Source: Roseobacter litoralis Och 149
Lineage (GTDB): Bacteria > Pseudomonadota > Alphaproteobacteria > Rhodobacterales > Rhodobacteraceae
DNA: 64,000 nucleotides
Assembly: GCF_000154785.2 (NCBI RefSeq)
Contig: NC_015730.1
Location: forward strand, 2,976,001 to 3,040,000
Reading direction: 5' to 3'
Made by a program: the position numbers and the translations under genes. Position 1 is the stretch's first letter, and the number at the start of each line of letters is the position of its first letter. Positions 27,143-35,802 of the stretch are shown here, one piece after another. Under the pieces are notes generated by a model that was not told where the DNA came from, did not search any database, and was given only the letters and a program-made list of their open reading frames with translations.

Positions 27143-28978
27143 TCAAATCTCTTCTTCAGACTGCTGGCGACGCCACAGTTGCGCATAGCGGCCCTCGCGC
27201 GCCAACAGCGCGTCATGCGTGCCACGTTCGACAACCACGCCTTTTTCCAACACGATGATCTGATCCGCCTCGGCGATTGTGCTGAGCCGGTGCGCGATTG
27301 TAATCACGGTGCGCCCACGGCCAGCTTGCATCAGCGCGTCTTGAATGTCGGCTTCGGTTTCAGAATCCAATGCCGATGTCGCCTCGTCCAGCAACAGGAT
27401 GGGTGGGTCCTTGAGCAACGTGCGCGCAATGCCGACCCGCTGCTTTTCCCCGCCCGACAGCTTCAGTCCGCGTTCGCCAACAGCCGTTTCGTAACCCTCA
27501 GGCAAGGACATGATGAAATCGTGGATCTGCGCGGCCTGTGCAGCCGCCACAATCTCCGCCTGGGTTGCGCCGTCCTTACCGTAGGCGATGTTGTAGCGGA
27601 TGGTATCATTGAACAGCACCGTGTCCTGCGGCACGACGCCAATCGCGCGGTGCAGGCTTTCCAAGGTCACATCGCGCACGTCCTGACCGTCAATGCGCAA
27701 CGCGCCACTGGTCACATCGTAAAACCGAAACAGCAGCCGCCCGATGGTGGATTTTCCCGACCCGGTCGAGCCGCAGATCGCCACCATCTGACCGGGGTCC
27801 GCCATGATCGAAACCCCCTTCAGGATGGCGCGATCCGTACTGTAGCCAAAGTGCACGTCGTCCAGCTCAATGCGCCCGCCTTCGACCCGCAGGGGCTTGG
27901 CATCGGGGGCGTCGACCACTTCTGCCGGTTGCTCCAGCAGATCAAACATCTCGCCCATATCCACCAGCGCCTGCCGGATTTCGCGGTACACCGTGCCCAG
28001 AAAATTCAGCGGGATGGTGATCTGCAACATATAGGCGTTGACCATCACGAAATCACCCACCGTCAGCGTCCCGTTCTGCACCCCGACAGCCGCCATGACC
28101 ATCACCGCAATCAAGCCTGACGTGATCAGCAAGGACTGGCCAAAGTTCAGGAACGTGAGGCTCAACGCGGTTTTGATCGCGGCATCCTCATATTTTTCCA
28201 TCGCCATATCATAGCGCTGCGCTTCTCGTTTTTCGGCAACAAAGTATTTGACGGTTTCAAAATTCAGCAGGCTGTCGATGGCCTTTTGATTGGCATCCGT
28301 GTCCTGATTGTTCATCTCACGGCGCAGTTTGACGCGCCATTCCGTCACCGCAAAAGTGAACCAGACGTACAAAACAATCACGACGGCCACGACCAGCAGG
28401 TAATAAAAATCAAAATAGAGCGCAAAGATGATCCCCACGAGGATCAGTTCAAAGATCAGCGGCCCGATGGAAAACAGCAAGAAACGCAAAAGGAAATCAA
28501 CGCCCTTGACACCGCGCTCAATGATCCGGCTCAAGCCCCCGGTCTTGCGGGTGATATGATAGCGCATGGACAGGCGGTGAATGTGGTTGAAGGTCTCAAG
28601 CGCCAGCATGCGCAGCGCGCGTTGCCCGACCTTGGCAAACACCGCATCACGCAGCTGTTGCAGGCCCACCGTCATCAGACGCGCCATGCCATAGGCCACG
28701 GTCATACCAATGGCGCCAAGGGCGAAAAGCGGCACGCCCTCTTCGGCCAGCGCATCGACCGCGCCCTTGTAGAAAAACGGCGTCGCCACCGAAACCAGCT
28801 TGGCCAAAATCAACAGCGCAAGCGCCATCAACACCCGATGACGGACCCAAGCCTGATCCTGCGGCCACAGGTATGGGGCCACCTTTCGAATGGTGCGCCA
28901 ACCCGACCGGCGTTCTGTTTCTTCGATGTTCTGCTCGGCGCTGTCAGTGGTCTGATCGGCGGCGGTATCACTTGGCAT
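27143..28978 (-). CDS. ATM1-like ABC exporter (fused membrane and ATPase domains)
   Basis: 611 residues from the ATG at 28978, which has AGGA seven bases before it; an ATG five codons upstream lacks that spacing. Six transmembrane helices are followed by an ATPase domain with Walker A GSTGSGKST, signature LSGGEKQRVGIARTL and Walker B ILLLDEATSALD. FNHIHRLSMRYHI and RIIERGVKGVDFLLR resemble the ATM1/HMT1 group, which exports glutathione-related or sulphur compounds from mitochondria and alphaproteobacteria. Substrate in this bacterium not shown. Confidence 0.9.
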   Translation of the reverse strand: MPSDTAADQTTDSAEQNIEETERRSGWRTIRKVAPYLWPQDQAWVRHRVLMALALLILAKLVSVATPFFYKGAVDALAEEGVPLFALGAIGMTVAYGMARLMTVGLQQLRDAVFAKVGQRALRMLALETFNHIHRLSMRYHITRKTGGLSRIIERGVKGVDFLLRFLLFSIGPLIFELILVGIIFALYFDFYYLLVVAVVIVLYVWFTFAVTEWRVKLRREMNNQDTDANQKAIDSLLNFETVKYFVAEKREAQRYDMAMEKYEDAAIKTALSLTFLNFGQSLLITSGLIAVMVMAAVGVQNGTLTVGDFVMVNAYMLQITIPLNFLGTVYREIRQALVDMGEMFDLLEQPAEVVDAPDAKPLRVEGGRIELDDVHFGYSTDRAILKGVSIMADPGQMVAICGSTGSGKSTIGRLLFRFYDVTSGALRIDGQDVRDVTLESLHRAIGVVPQDTVLFNDTIRYNIAYGKDGATQAEIVAAAQAAQIHDFIMSLPEGYETAVGERGLKLSGGEKQRVGIARTLLKDPPILLLDEATSALDSETEADIQDALMQAGRGRTVITIAHRLSTIAEADQIIVLEKGVVVERGTHDALLAREGRYAQLWRRQQSEEEI

Positions 28979-29050
28979 GTAAGGTCCTGTCACGTCTTAG
29001 AAGCCGTTACCTAAGACACCGGACACAGCTTGGCCAGTACGCCGCCCCAA

Positions 29051-30442
29051 TTAGTCTGCAGGAAGGTCGAATACCTGCCCCGGATAGATCAGATCAGGGT
29101 CGCGAATTTCACCGCGATTTGCCTCAAAGACCTGCACATAAAGCAGGCCTTCGCCATATCTGTCGCGTGCAATGGCCCAAAGTGTGTCACCCGCCTGAAC
29201 CGTGATCGCCTGGATTGACCCGGTTGCGGCTTGCGTGGCCGCCGCCAGAACCGCCGGGGCTTCGCGCTTGAACGGCGTTTCCAGCCGGCTTGTCACCGCG
29301 CCATCCTGTCCGAGCGCATCAACGCGCAGCCTGTAGACACCCGCCGCGACATCTATGATGACACCGCGCCACAGACCATCAGGGTCTACACTCATGCGCG
29401 CCACTGCCCTGTTGTCGAGATAAGCGCGCACTTCGACAGCATCGGCGCCAGCGCGCCCGCCAAGCTGCACGGCACCGTCGTCAGAATAGCTGATCGTATC
29501 GAGCATGACCCGCGACACCGGTGCCGTCTGAACGCGGGAAACCCCCTGCTCATCTGAACGCAAAACCGCGACGTCTGTCCCGCGCGGTGCATCGCTCACG
29601 TCATCACTGGCGCGCGGCGCATCCGCCAGACCTCCAACATCCGCTGACTGCGCAACCTCGGCACCGCTTTGCGTGGCATCGGGCGCTGGTGCAGCGCTCG
29701 CGGCCGTTTCCTGCGCCTCTTCGGGGGTCGCATCCGCAGACGCATCACTACGGGCTGCGGGTTCAGCAAATGCCCCCGCGTCGTCGCTTGCACCCGTTGA
29801 CGCAATCGCGATATCCGGTTGTGCCGGAGTTGTCTCTGCTTCGGGCTGCTGTGCCTGCGTGTCTGCGGGCGCTGTGGAACGCGGGGCGATGGGGGTGAGA
29901 ATGATCTCATCCGCTGATGCGACGGCACTATCGCCAGTTCCACTGCGCAGGGTCAGGCTGCGGGCGCTCTCATTCGCAGAAACGGAACCGACCGCGGCAA
30001 AGGCACCACTGGCATCGGCCTGCGCCGAGGTGACCACCTCTCCGTCTACCAGCACATCGACGTCGGCCCCCGGCTCTGCACGCCCGGCGATCACCATCGT
30101 GCCGCCCGTATCCACCCGCACTTCGTCAATCGTGGGGACGGTCGCGGTGACTGTTTCGGCAGTCTCGGCAGGCGCAACCGTCTCGTCAGCCGTCGCAGGG
30201 TCCGTCCCACTGGCAGCGGCATCTGGCACACTCTGGCGCTCACCGGCGGGTTCCCCTGGTGTCACGACCGTGTTGGCCCCTGCTCTCTCGGAAGCCTCAA
30301 GAACCGCCACGGCCTCTTCACTCAGGCGACCGGAATCGCGCAGCGACAGGAAAGCGGCAGCCGCAATCAGCCCCGCAATCACAAGGCCCGCCGTCAGCAG
30401 ACCTGTGCTTCTGGATGGGTTGGCAGACCCATTATCGTTCAT
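29051..30442 (-). CDS. LysM-domain protein, single-pass, disordered middle
   Basis: 463 residues. One transmembrane helix (about 16-34) is followed by a long low-complexity region rich in Ala, Thr, Asp, Glu and Pro (about 40-300), with Ig-like or BON-like segments (GRAEPGADVDVLVDGE). A C-terminal LysM domain (about 410-460, QAGDTLWAIARDRYGEG) binds peptidoglycan. It probably anchors an envelope function, since LysM binds N-acetylglucosamine chains. Partner unknown. Divergent from LOG. Confidence 0.9.
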   Translation of the reverse strand: MNDNGSANPSRSTGLLTAGLVIAGLIAAAAFLSLRDSGRLSEEAVAVLEASERAGANTVVTPGEPAGERQSVPDAAASGTDPATADETVAPAETAETVTATVPTIDEVRVDTGGTMVIAGRAEPGADVDVLVDGEVVTSAQADASGAFAAVGSVSANESARSLTLRSGTGDSAVASADEIILTPIAPRSTAPADTQAQQPEAETTPAQPDIAIASTGASDDAGAFAEPAARSDASADATPEEAQETAASAAPAPDATQSGAEVAQSADVGGLADAPRASDDVSDAPRGTDVAVLRSDEQGVSRVQTAPVSRVMLDTISYSDDGAVQLGGRAGADAVEVRAYLDNRAVARMSVDPDGLWRGVIIDVAAGVYRLRVDALGQDGAVTSRLETPFKREAPAVLAAATQAATGSIQAITVQAGDTLWAIARDRYGEGLLYVQVFEANRGEIRDPDLIYPGQVFDLPAD

Positions 30443-30573
30443 TTTGATCTCTACTTTTCGGGTTCACGCGCAGAAATGCGTTGCAGACGTTGAGCCTACA
30501 TAACAACTGCCCTATCACTGGTCAAAACGAATGCAGTCATAAATCCGCGATTTGAAACAAGAAAGTCACGCCG

Positions 30574-31125
30574 ATGCCCCCAAAATCCGTCTGTGTCTAT
30601 TGTGGATCCCGCCCCGGAACCGACCCCGACTTCATGCGCGATGCGCAAAACATGGGCCAAATGATCGCCGAAGAAGGATGGCGTCTGGTCTATGGCGCAG
30701 GCGACGTCGGACTGATGGGCGCGGTGGCGCGCGCGGCACAGGCGGCGGGCGCTGACACCTTTGGTGTAATCCCGCAACTTCTGGTGGATTGGGAGATCGG
30801 GAAGACCGACCTGACGACCTATGTGATCACCGAAACCATGCATGAGCGCAAGAAAGTCATGTTCATGAATTGCGATGCCGTGGTGGTGCTGCCCGGTGGT
30901 GCGGGATCGTTGGATGAGATGTTCGAAGCCCTGACATGGCGGCAACTCGGCTTGCATCAAAAGCCGATCTTTCTCTTGAATACAAATGGATACTGGGACC
31001 CTCTGGTGTCGCTCCTGAACCATGTGACCGCCCATGGCTTTGCCGATGAAACGCTGCATGGGTATTACACCACCGTCCCCGATCCCGAAGCCTGCCGAAA
31101 AGAGCTGCACCGCGCGCTGGCGTAG
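30574..31125 (+). CDS. LOG family protein (cytokinin-riboside phosphoribohydrolase type)
   Basis: 183 residues. The family motifs appear as GAGDVGLMG (41-49, commonly GGGxxGLMG) and PGGAGSLDE (107-115, commonly PGGxGTxxE), with ERKK at 91-94. LOG proteins cleave nucleoside 5'-monophosphates, releasing the base; bacterial members work on AMP-like substrates. The second motif carries Ser in place of Thr, and the catalytic Arg and Glu are present. Often labelled lysine decarboxylase by mistake. It is followed by a terminator shared with sodB. Confidence 0.93.
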   Translation: MPPKSVCVYCGSRPGTDPDFMRDAQNMGQMIAEEGWRLVYGAGDVGLMGAVARAAQAAGADTFGVIPQLLVDWEIGKTDLTTYVITETMHERKKVMFMNCDAVVVLPGGAGSLDEMFEALTWRQLGLHQKPIFLLNTNGYWDPLVSLLNHVTAHGFADETLHGYYTTVPDPEACRKELHRALA

Positions 31126-31154
31126 AATGCGCTGCGCTGGCAGTCGCACGGTAC

Positions 31155-31193
31155 AAAAAAAGCCCCGCGCCATCAGGGATGACACGGGGCTTT
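31155..31193 (-). terminator. Intrinsic terminator of sodB (also faces LOG)
   Basis: Arms AAAGCCCCG (31159-31167) and CGGGGCTTT (31185-31193). Read on the minus strand the hairpin is followed by a run of seven T, the normal intrinsic layout for sodB. The complementary arm could also stop transcripts from LOG. Confidence 0.85.
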
Positions 31194-31214
31194 ACATCGT
31201 CGTCAGTCACATGA

Positions 31215-31814
31215 TTACATGCGGGACGCGACGTTCTCCCAATTGACAAGGTTGTCGAGGAAGTTCGTCAGATAAGCAGGGCGCTTGTTGCGGAAATCAA
31301 TGTAGTATGAATGCTCCCACACATCGCATCCGAGCAATGCGGTCTGTCCAAAACACAGCGGGTTCACGCCGTTTTCCGTCTTGGTCACCGACAGCGAACC
31401 GTCAGCGTTTTTCACCAACCAGCACCAGCCTGACCCGAACTGGCCTGCGCCTGCGGCGGAAAACTGTTCCTTGAAGGCATCAACAGACCCGAAACTTTCG
31501 GTCAGCGCTTTTTCCAGTTCACCGGGCATCTTGCTCTCACCCGGGCCCATCATTTCCCAGAACTGATTGTGGTTCCACAACTGGCTGATGTTGTTGAAGA
31601 TGCCACTCTGCGCCACGGAAGTGGCGTCATAGGTGCCCGTGATGATGTCTTCCATGGACTTACCTGCCCATTCGGTGCCTTCAATCGCCTTGTTGCCATT
31701 GGTCACATAGGCGTTGTGGTGCAGGTCGTGGTGGTACTCCAACGTTTCAGCAGACATGCCTTTGCCAGCCAGAGCATCGTGCGCGTAAGGAAGATCAGGA
31801 AGTTCAAAAGCCAT
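31215..31814 (-). CDS. sodB: Superoxide dismutase, iron type
   Basis: 199 residues. Metal ligands by alignment with E. coli FeSOD are His28, His82, Asp164 and His168 (DVWEH). QLWNHNQFW and GSGWCWLV are typical. The glutamine-rich GAGQFGSGW region and the length point to the iron form, but iron versus manganese cannot be settled by sequence alone. It dismutates superoxide in the cytoplasm. A strong terminator follows. Confidence 0.96.
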   Translation of the reverse strand: MAFELPDLPYAHDALAGKGMSAETLEYHHDLHHNAYVTNGNKAIEGTEWAGKSMEDIITGTYDATSVAQSGIFNNISQLWNHNQFWEMMGPGESKMPGELEKALTESFGSVDAFKEQFSAAGAGQFGSGWCWLVKNADGSLSVTKTENGVNPLCFGQTALLGCDVWEHSYYIDFRNKRPAYLTNFLDNLVNWENVASRM

Positions 31815-31939
31815 TGTCGGGCCCCCTCTAGGTTATTCAATGCGGTGTGTAGTGCAATGAAGCGCTACACGCTCGCAGTTCAAGTATCAGGGCGCGCAAA
31901 AAGTTCCAAGCATATAGACAAAAGCGATCCTGCAGCCGC

Positions 31940-32332
31940 TCAACGTTTTTTGCAGGTGCCTTTGCCTCCGACCAAGTTGGAATATCCGGGCATGGTCCCC
32001 CGAATGACAACCGTGTTCTTTTCGGCATCCAGATTAATCGTGTAGAGGATAGTCAACGGTCGTGGTCTCGCGGGGATATTACTGACGCGGTAGGTCATGC
32101 GATATCTGCCCCTTCCACGGTCTTTCAGGTCGACCTCGATTGGTTCGCCGTGCACGAGGTCGATGACAGCATCGTAGACCATAGCGGTGCCAGCCCCCGG
32201 CTCAAATTGCAGGGCCACAACACTACTTACAAACCCTTCGCCATTCCCTCGGACGTCACACACATACTCCAGTGCCACGGCCGGTGATGCAAAGGCTGCA
32301 AGTGCAGCTGTGGTAACCAAAAATTTCTTCAT
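31940..32332 (-). CDS. Small exported protein, unknown
   Basis: 130 residues from the ATG at 32332 (MKKFLVTTAA). A signal peptide (1-20, ending PAVA|L) precedes a mature region with Cys near each end (YVCDVRG, GTCKK). Base composition and codon choice are slightly more A+T-rich than neighbours. No recognised family. It is separated by a gap of 125 bases from sodB. Confidence 0.65.
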   Translation of the reverse strand: MKKFLVTTAALAAFASPAVALEYVCDVRGNGEGFVSSVVALQFEPGAGTAMVYDAVIDLVHGEPIEVDLKDRGRGRYRMTYRVSNIPARPRPLTILYTINLDAEKNTVVIRGTMPGYSNLVGGKGTCKKR

Positions 32333-32722
32333 TACATTGACCTGTTTTAATAGAATTCTCACGCGCGAGGTTAGAAGAAAGCTGACGTAAAGAAAAGGTA
32401 GAAACAGGTACCGCCCCAGCGCCACTCGTTTCAATTGGGCCAGATAGACGAAAAGTTCGATAGGGAAATTCTGTTTGCTCAAAGAGTGGTTTCAACCTCG
32501 CGCGCAGCTACGCTGAACAAATGACCTGCCGAAAAGGCTTTGGACGACCAGTGTAAGAAATTGACGCACGTCCGGCGCCTATCATTGGCGGGCACCAAGA
32601 CATGTCCCACTGCAAATGGGGCCAATCGCGACAAACCGGTCCAGATCGCATTGAATTTCGGGCAAAAGGGGCGGATGCCATAAGACACCCGCCCCCATTT
32701 GTCTGCCCCTGATGTTCTGGTG
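32333..32722. other. 390-base interval without a clear gene
   Basis: The stretch holds the terminator at 32664-32695 and the upstream region of the small exported protein. Two short minus-strand frames here lack ribosome-binding sites and familiar motifs. No tRNA, repeat or operator was seen. Confidence 0.55.
32664..32695 (-). terminator. Intrinsic terminator after the small membrane gene
   Basis: GGGGCGG (32668-32674) and CCGCCCC (32689-32695) with flanking complementary bases. Read on the minus strand it is followed by TTTT. It fits the end of the gene at 32723-32917. Confidence 0.7.
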
Positions 32723-32917
32723 TTATTCAGTGATGGCCGGTGCCGGTTCAGGCTCAGCTACCGGATTGGCGGGGTCTATGACGGCAGTGCCCGGTTCAAC
32801 TTCCGAACCGTTTGCGCCGAGAAACGCAAGCCCTGCAACAAAGAGCCCGATGAGAAGCAATCCGACAACAATACCTTTGCCACCGATGCCTTGGTTGTGC
32901 TGTGAGTAGTCTGACAT
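32723..32917 (-). CDS. Small single-helix membrane protein
   Basis: 64 residues from the ATG at 32917, with AAAGGAG upstream. One transmembrane helix (about 17-37) and an acidic, Pro-rich C-terminal tail (VAEPEPAPAITE). The same-strand frame extends to 33049 but has no ribosome-binding site there. No family recognised; layout resembles regulatory or assembly micropeptides of the inner membrane. Divergent from a second small membrane gene at 33109. Confidence 0.6.
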   Translation of the reverse strand: MSDYSQHNQGIGGKGIVVGLLLIGLFVAGLAFLGANGSEVEPGTAVIDPANPVAEPEPAPAITE

Positions 32918-33108
32918 GATCTTCTCTCCTTTTCTGAGAATTTCATGATGACGGGTACACGGCGCGCTGCAATATAAGCGGAAATCCCCGACAGCTTTCG
33001 GCGGGTGACAGCCTTTGCGCCCCAACCCCATCGGCTGAGCACCGCGCATTTGGCCCGTCCGGGAACTTGCGCTATACTAAACGTGAACTGAGAGAACGGA
33101 GAAACTTC

Positions 33109-33303
33109 ATGAGCGAACAAATGTTGGCAGTACTCGGATTTGGCAGCATCGGCGCGATTGCCATCGTCTTACTCGTGCTGGAACGGCGCGGCATCGCCAA
33201 ACGCAAAGCAGCGCGTGGCGGACGTGAAGTAGATGTCAGCAATCTGATCGCATTCGGCTCTGCCGCAGGCGAGAACAAAAAGTCGGATGGCGCGTCAAAA
33301 TAA
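33109..33303 (+). CDS. Small single-helix membrane protein
   Basis: 64 residues from the ATG at 33109, preceded by CGGAGAAACTTC. One transmembrane helix (about 6-24) is followed by a basic segment (RRGIAKRKAARGGR) and a soluble tail. Divergent from another one-helix protein at 32723-32917. No recognised family. Confidence 0.6.
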   Translation: MSEQMLAVLGFGSIGAIAIVLLVLERRGIAKRKAARGGREVDVSNLIAFGSAAGENKKSDGASK

Positions 33304-33603
33304 GCGCTGAAAGTCATTTGCGAAAAAAAAGCTCAGCACCATCAGAACTCCGGTGCGCGCCCGCACGGCCATCACGTCGCAGTTACCTGCCCCCCTCATC
33401 ACGCGCGATGGCCAGACGCACGTTATCAAAACGCTATCGCATGCCGTGCGGATGGCAGGCGCGCGTGGTATGGCATCGCGTCGTAATATACCCTTGATCA
33501 GTCCTTGAATAAACGCGCAGTACGCCAGAAGCGGATGGTGGACCTGAAGACTCTGCCCACCGCCTTCATGCGTAAACCGGCCACGCGCGACATCATCTCG
33601 CAT
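33295..33603 (-). CDS. Possible small gene, weak support
   Basis: A 102-codon frame from an ATG at 33603 with AGAGGTG four bases upstream. Its 3' end overlaps the convergent small membrane gene by nine bases. No family is recognised, and it could be chance. Listed because its start has a good ribosome-binding site. Confidence 0.25.
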   Translation of the reverse strand: MRDDVARGRFTHEGGGQSLQVHHPLLAYCAFIQGLIKGILRRDAIPRAPAIRTACDSVLITCVWPSRVMRGAGNCDVMAVRARTGVLMVLSFFFANDFQRLF

Positions 33604-33689
33604 GTAACACCTCTGCTCTTGATCGTTTGCCCCTTTTGCGCCGCCCATTTGATCGCTACATGAGTACTTCAATGCTGCAAGAGGGCTTT
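33304..33689. other. 386-base interval before ccmI
   Basis: Apart from the doubtful minus-strand frame at 33295-33603, I see no gene, RNA, repeat or clear terminator. The region must contain the promoter of the ccmI-ruvX-DUF1289 group. Confidence 0.5.
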
Positions 33690-34931
33690 ATGACGTTCTG
33701 GATTATCTCTGCTGGACTGGCGATTGTTGTGGCCCTTTTATTGGTACTTGCCCTGCGTGCCCCAAAACGCAGCGCAACCGAACCAGCGGCGGCTTATGAT
33801 CTGCGTGTTTACCGCGATCAGCTGCGCGAAGTGGACAAGGATCTGGCGCGTGGCGTCGTGGATCCCGCAGATGCAGACCGGGTCCGTGCCGAGATTTCGC
33901 GCCGCATCCTCGCGGCTGATGCCGCCTTGCAAACCGATGCGCTTGAAGCGGACGCAAACAAAGGCGCCCCAAGTCTTGTCGGGGCCATTCTGGCGGTGGT
34001 TCTGATCGGTGGCAGTCTGTGGCTGTATATGACCATCGGCGCGCCGGGCTACGGCGATCTGGCGCTCAAGGATCGCATCGTTCTGGCCGAAGAAGCCCGC
34101 GAAAATCGCCCCCGCCAGCAAGAAGCCGAAGACAGCCTGCCCGCCTATGTGGCCCCGCCGGACATCAGCCCCGATTACGTCGCGCTGGTGGAACGGCTGC
34201 GCGAAGCCGTGGCGGCGCGCCCCGAAGATATTCAGGGTCTGACCCTTCTGGCGCAAAACGAGGGGAACCTCGGCAATTTCCGCGCCGCCGCCCGCGCGCA
34301 GGGTGAAATTCTGCGGCTGCGCGGCGATGACGCCACCAGTGAAGACTACGCGAACTACGCTGACATGCTGGTGCTGGCAGCGGGTGGCTATGTCTCTCCA
34401 GAGGCGGAAAGCGTGCTGAGTCAGGTGCTTGCTCTGGACCCCACCAATGGGGCGGCGCGCTATTACATCGGCCTGATGCTGGCGCAAACCGGACGGCCCG
34501 ACAATGCGTTCCGCATCTGGGATCAGCTGTTGCGCGAAGGCCCGCGCGAGGCCGCCTGGATCGAACCTGTCCTCGCCCAGATCGAAGACCTCGCGTTCCG
34601 GGCCGGTGTCAATTACCAACTGCCCGAAATCGGCCCCGGTCTTGACGCTCCCGGCGGCCCGAGCGCTGCCGACATTGAGGCCGCAGGTGAGATGAGCCCC
34701 TCCGAACGCCTCGAGATGATCGAAAGTATGGTGCAGGGCCTTTCAGACCGGCTTGGCACCGAGGGCGGCCCGGTGCAGGACTGGGCACAGCTGATCACCG
34801 CACTTGGCGTCTTGGGCCAGACGGGGGCGGCGCGCAGCGTCTATGAAAACGCCATTCAGGTCTTTGCCGACGACACCCGCGCGCTTGATCTGCTGCTGCG
34901 CGCCGGACAACGGGCGCAAGTGGCCGAATGA
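33690..34931 (+). CDS. ccmI: CcmI, c-type cytochrome biogenesis protein
   Basis: 413 residues from the ATG at 33690 (MTFWIISAG), with AAGAGGG seven bases before it; the frame extends to 33627 without a ribosome-binding site. Two transmembrane helices (about 2-22 and 91-112) flank a cytoplasmic loop with YRDQLREVDKDLARG, which is diagnostic of CcmI. Periplasmic TPR repeats follow. CcmI presents apocytochrome c to the haem-ligation complex. Unlike many genomes, the other ccm genes are not adjacent. It overlaps ruvX by four bases. Confidence 0.92.
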   Translation: MTFWIISAGLAIVVALLLVLALRAPKRSATEPAAAYDLRVYRDQLREVDKDLARGVVDPADADRVRAEISRRILAADAALQTDALEADANKGAPSLVGAILAVVLIGGSLWLYMTIGAPGYGDLALKDRIVLAEEARENRPRQQEAEDSLPAYVAPPDISPDYVALVERLREAVAARPEDIQGLTLLAQNEGNLGNFRAAARAQGEILRLRGDDATSEDYANYADMLVLAAGGYVSPEAESVLSQVLALDPTNGAARYYIGLMLAQTGRPDNAFRIWDQLLREGPREAAWIEPVLAQIEDLAFRAGVNYQLPEIGPGLDAPGGPSAADIEAAGEMSPSERLEMIESMVQGLSDRLGTEGGPVQDWAQLITALGVLGQTGAARSVYENAIQVFADDTRALDLLLRAGQRAQVAE

Positions 34932-35419
34932 TCCTTGAAGATACCGCTGACTTTCTCGCGGCACTTGCGCCGATGCGCAGCCTCATGGGCCTTGATCTGG
35001 GCACCCAGACCATCGGTGTCGCCGTAAGCGATACGTTCCTGTCGGTGGCCACGCCTTTGGAAACCATCAAACGGCGTAAGTTCACGCTGGACGCCGCCCG
35101 TCTGGTGGAAATCGCTTCCGAACGGCGGCTTGGCGGGCTTGTGCTGGGGCTGCCGCGCAATATGGACGGCTCCGAAGGGCCGCGCTGCCAATCCACCCGC
35201 GCCTTTGCCCGCAATCTGGAAAAAACCATCGGGTCGGACCTGCCCATCACCTTTTGGGATGAGCGCCTGTCCACCGTGGCTGCCGAACGCGCCCTGCTTG
35301 AGGCGGATACGTCTCGAAAACGTCGCGCAGAGGTCATTGACCACGTCGCCGCAGGGTATATCCTGCAAGGCGCATTGGACCGCATCCGCGTGATACGCGC
35401 AGAACAGGATCAAAAATGA
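34928..35419 (+). CDS. ruvX: RuvX/YqgF Holliday-junction resolvase family
   Basis: 163 residues. The family's GLDLGTQTIGVAVSD motif lies at 21-35, ahead of GLPRNMDGSEGP and FWDERLST. The RNase H-like fold takes part in 16S rRNA processing and perhaps in junction resolution. The ATG overlaps the ccmI stop as ATGA, and its own stop overlaps the DUF1289 start the same way, so the three genes are one translational unit. Confidence 0.96.
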   Translation: MILEDTADFLAALAPMRSLMGLDLGTQTIGVAVSDTFLSVATPLETIKRRKFTLDAARLVEIASERRLGGLVLGLPRNMDGSEGPRCQSTRAFARNLEKTIGSDLPITFWDERLSTVAAERALLEADTSRKRRAEVIDHVAAGYILQGALDRIRVIRAEQDQK

Positions 35420-35643
35420 GTGACATCTGGAAGCGGGACGAAGTCGAAAGCCCCTGCATCAAAATCTGCGTGATCCACCCCGAGGCACGCCTGTGCACGG
35501 GCTGCCTGCGCTCCATCGATGAAATCACGATGTGGTCCAAACTCTCACCCGACGCGCGGCGCATGGTGATGGACGAATTGCCAAGCAGACAGGGGCTGCT
35601 CACCAAACGTCGCGGCGGACGGGCCGCACGGCTGGCCCGCTGA
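35416..35643 (+). CDS. DUF1289 protein (Fe-S-type small cysteine protein)
   Basis: 75 residues with the DUF1289 signature SPCIKICVIHPEARLCTGC: Cys14, Cys18, Cys27 and Cys30. This four-Cys arrangement could bind zinc or an iron-sulphur cluster. Its frequent companion near ruvX and ccmI in alphaproteobacteria is positional only. The stop is followed by a 12-base palindrome, CTGACCGGTCAG, at 35640-35651, which includes it. Confidence 0.9.
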   Translation: MSDIWKRDEVESPCIKICVIHPEARLCTGCLRSIDEITMWSKLSPDARRMVMDELPSRQGLLTKRRGGRAARLAR

Positions 35644-35748
35644 CCGGTCAGCCCATGTGACGGCCTGAAATCCGGACCGGTTACCACCCGACGAAACACA
35701 CCAAAGCGATCTTGAATAAAGCCACCCGCGCGCACATCTATGACGTGC

Positions 35749-35777
35749 AAGGCAGCGGGTTTACGCTGCCTTTTTTA
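35749..35777 (+). terminator. Intrinsic terminator upstream of the carbonic anhydrase
   Basis: AAGGCAGCG (35749-35757), loop of seven, CGCTGCCTT (35765-35773), then TTTT. It ends only 25 bases before the carbonic anhydrase ATG. It either ends the ccmI-ruvX-DUF1289 transcript or attenuates the next gene. Confidence 0.85.
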
Positions 35778-35802
35778 ATGTCAAAACAGGGAAACGCGAC
35801 AT

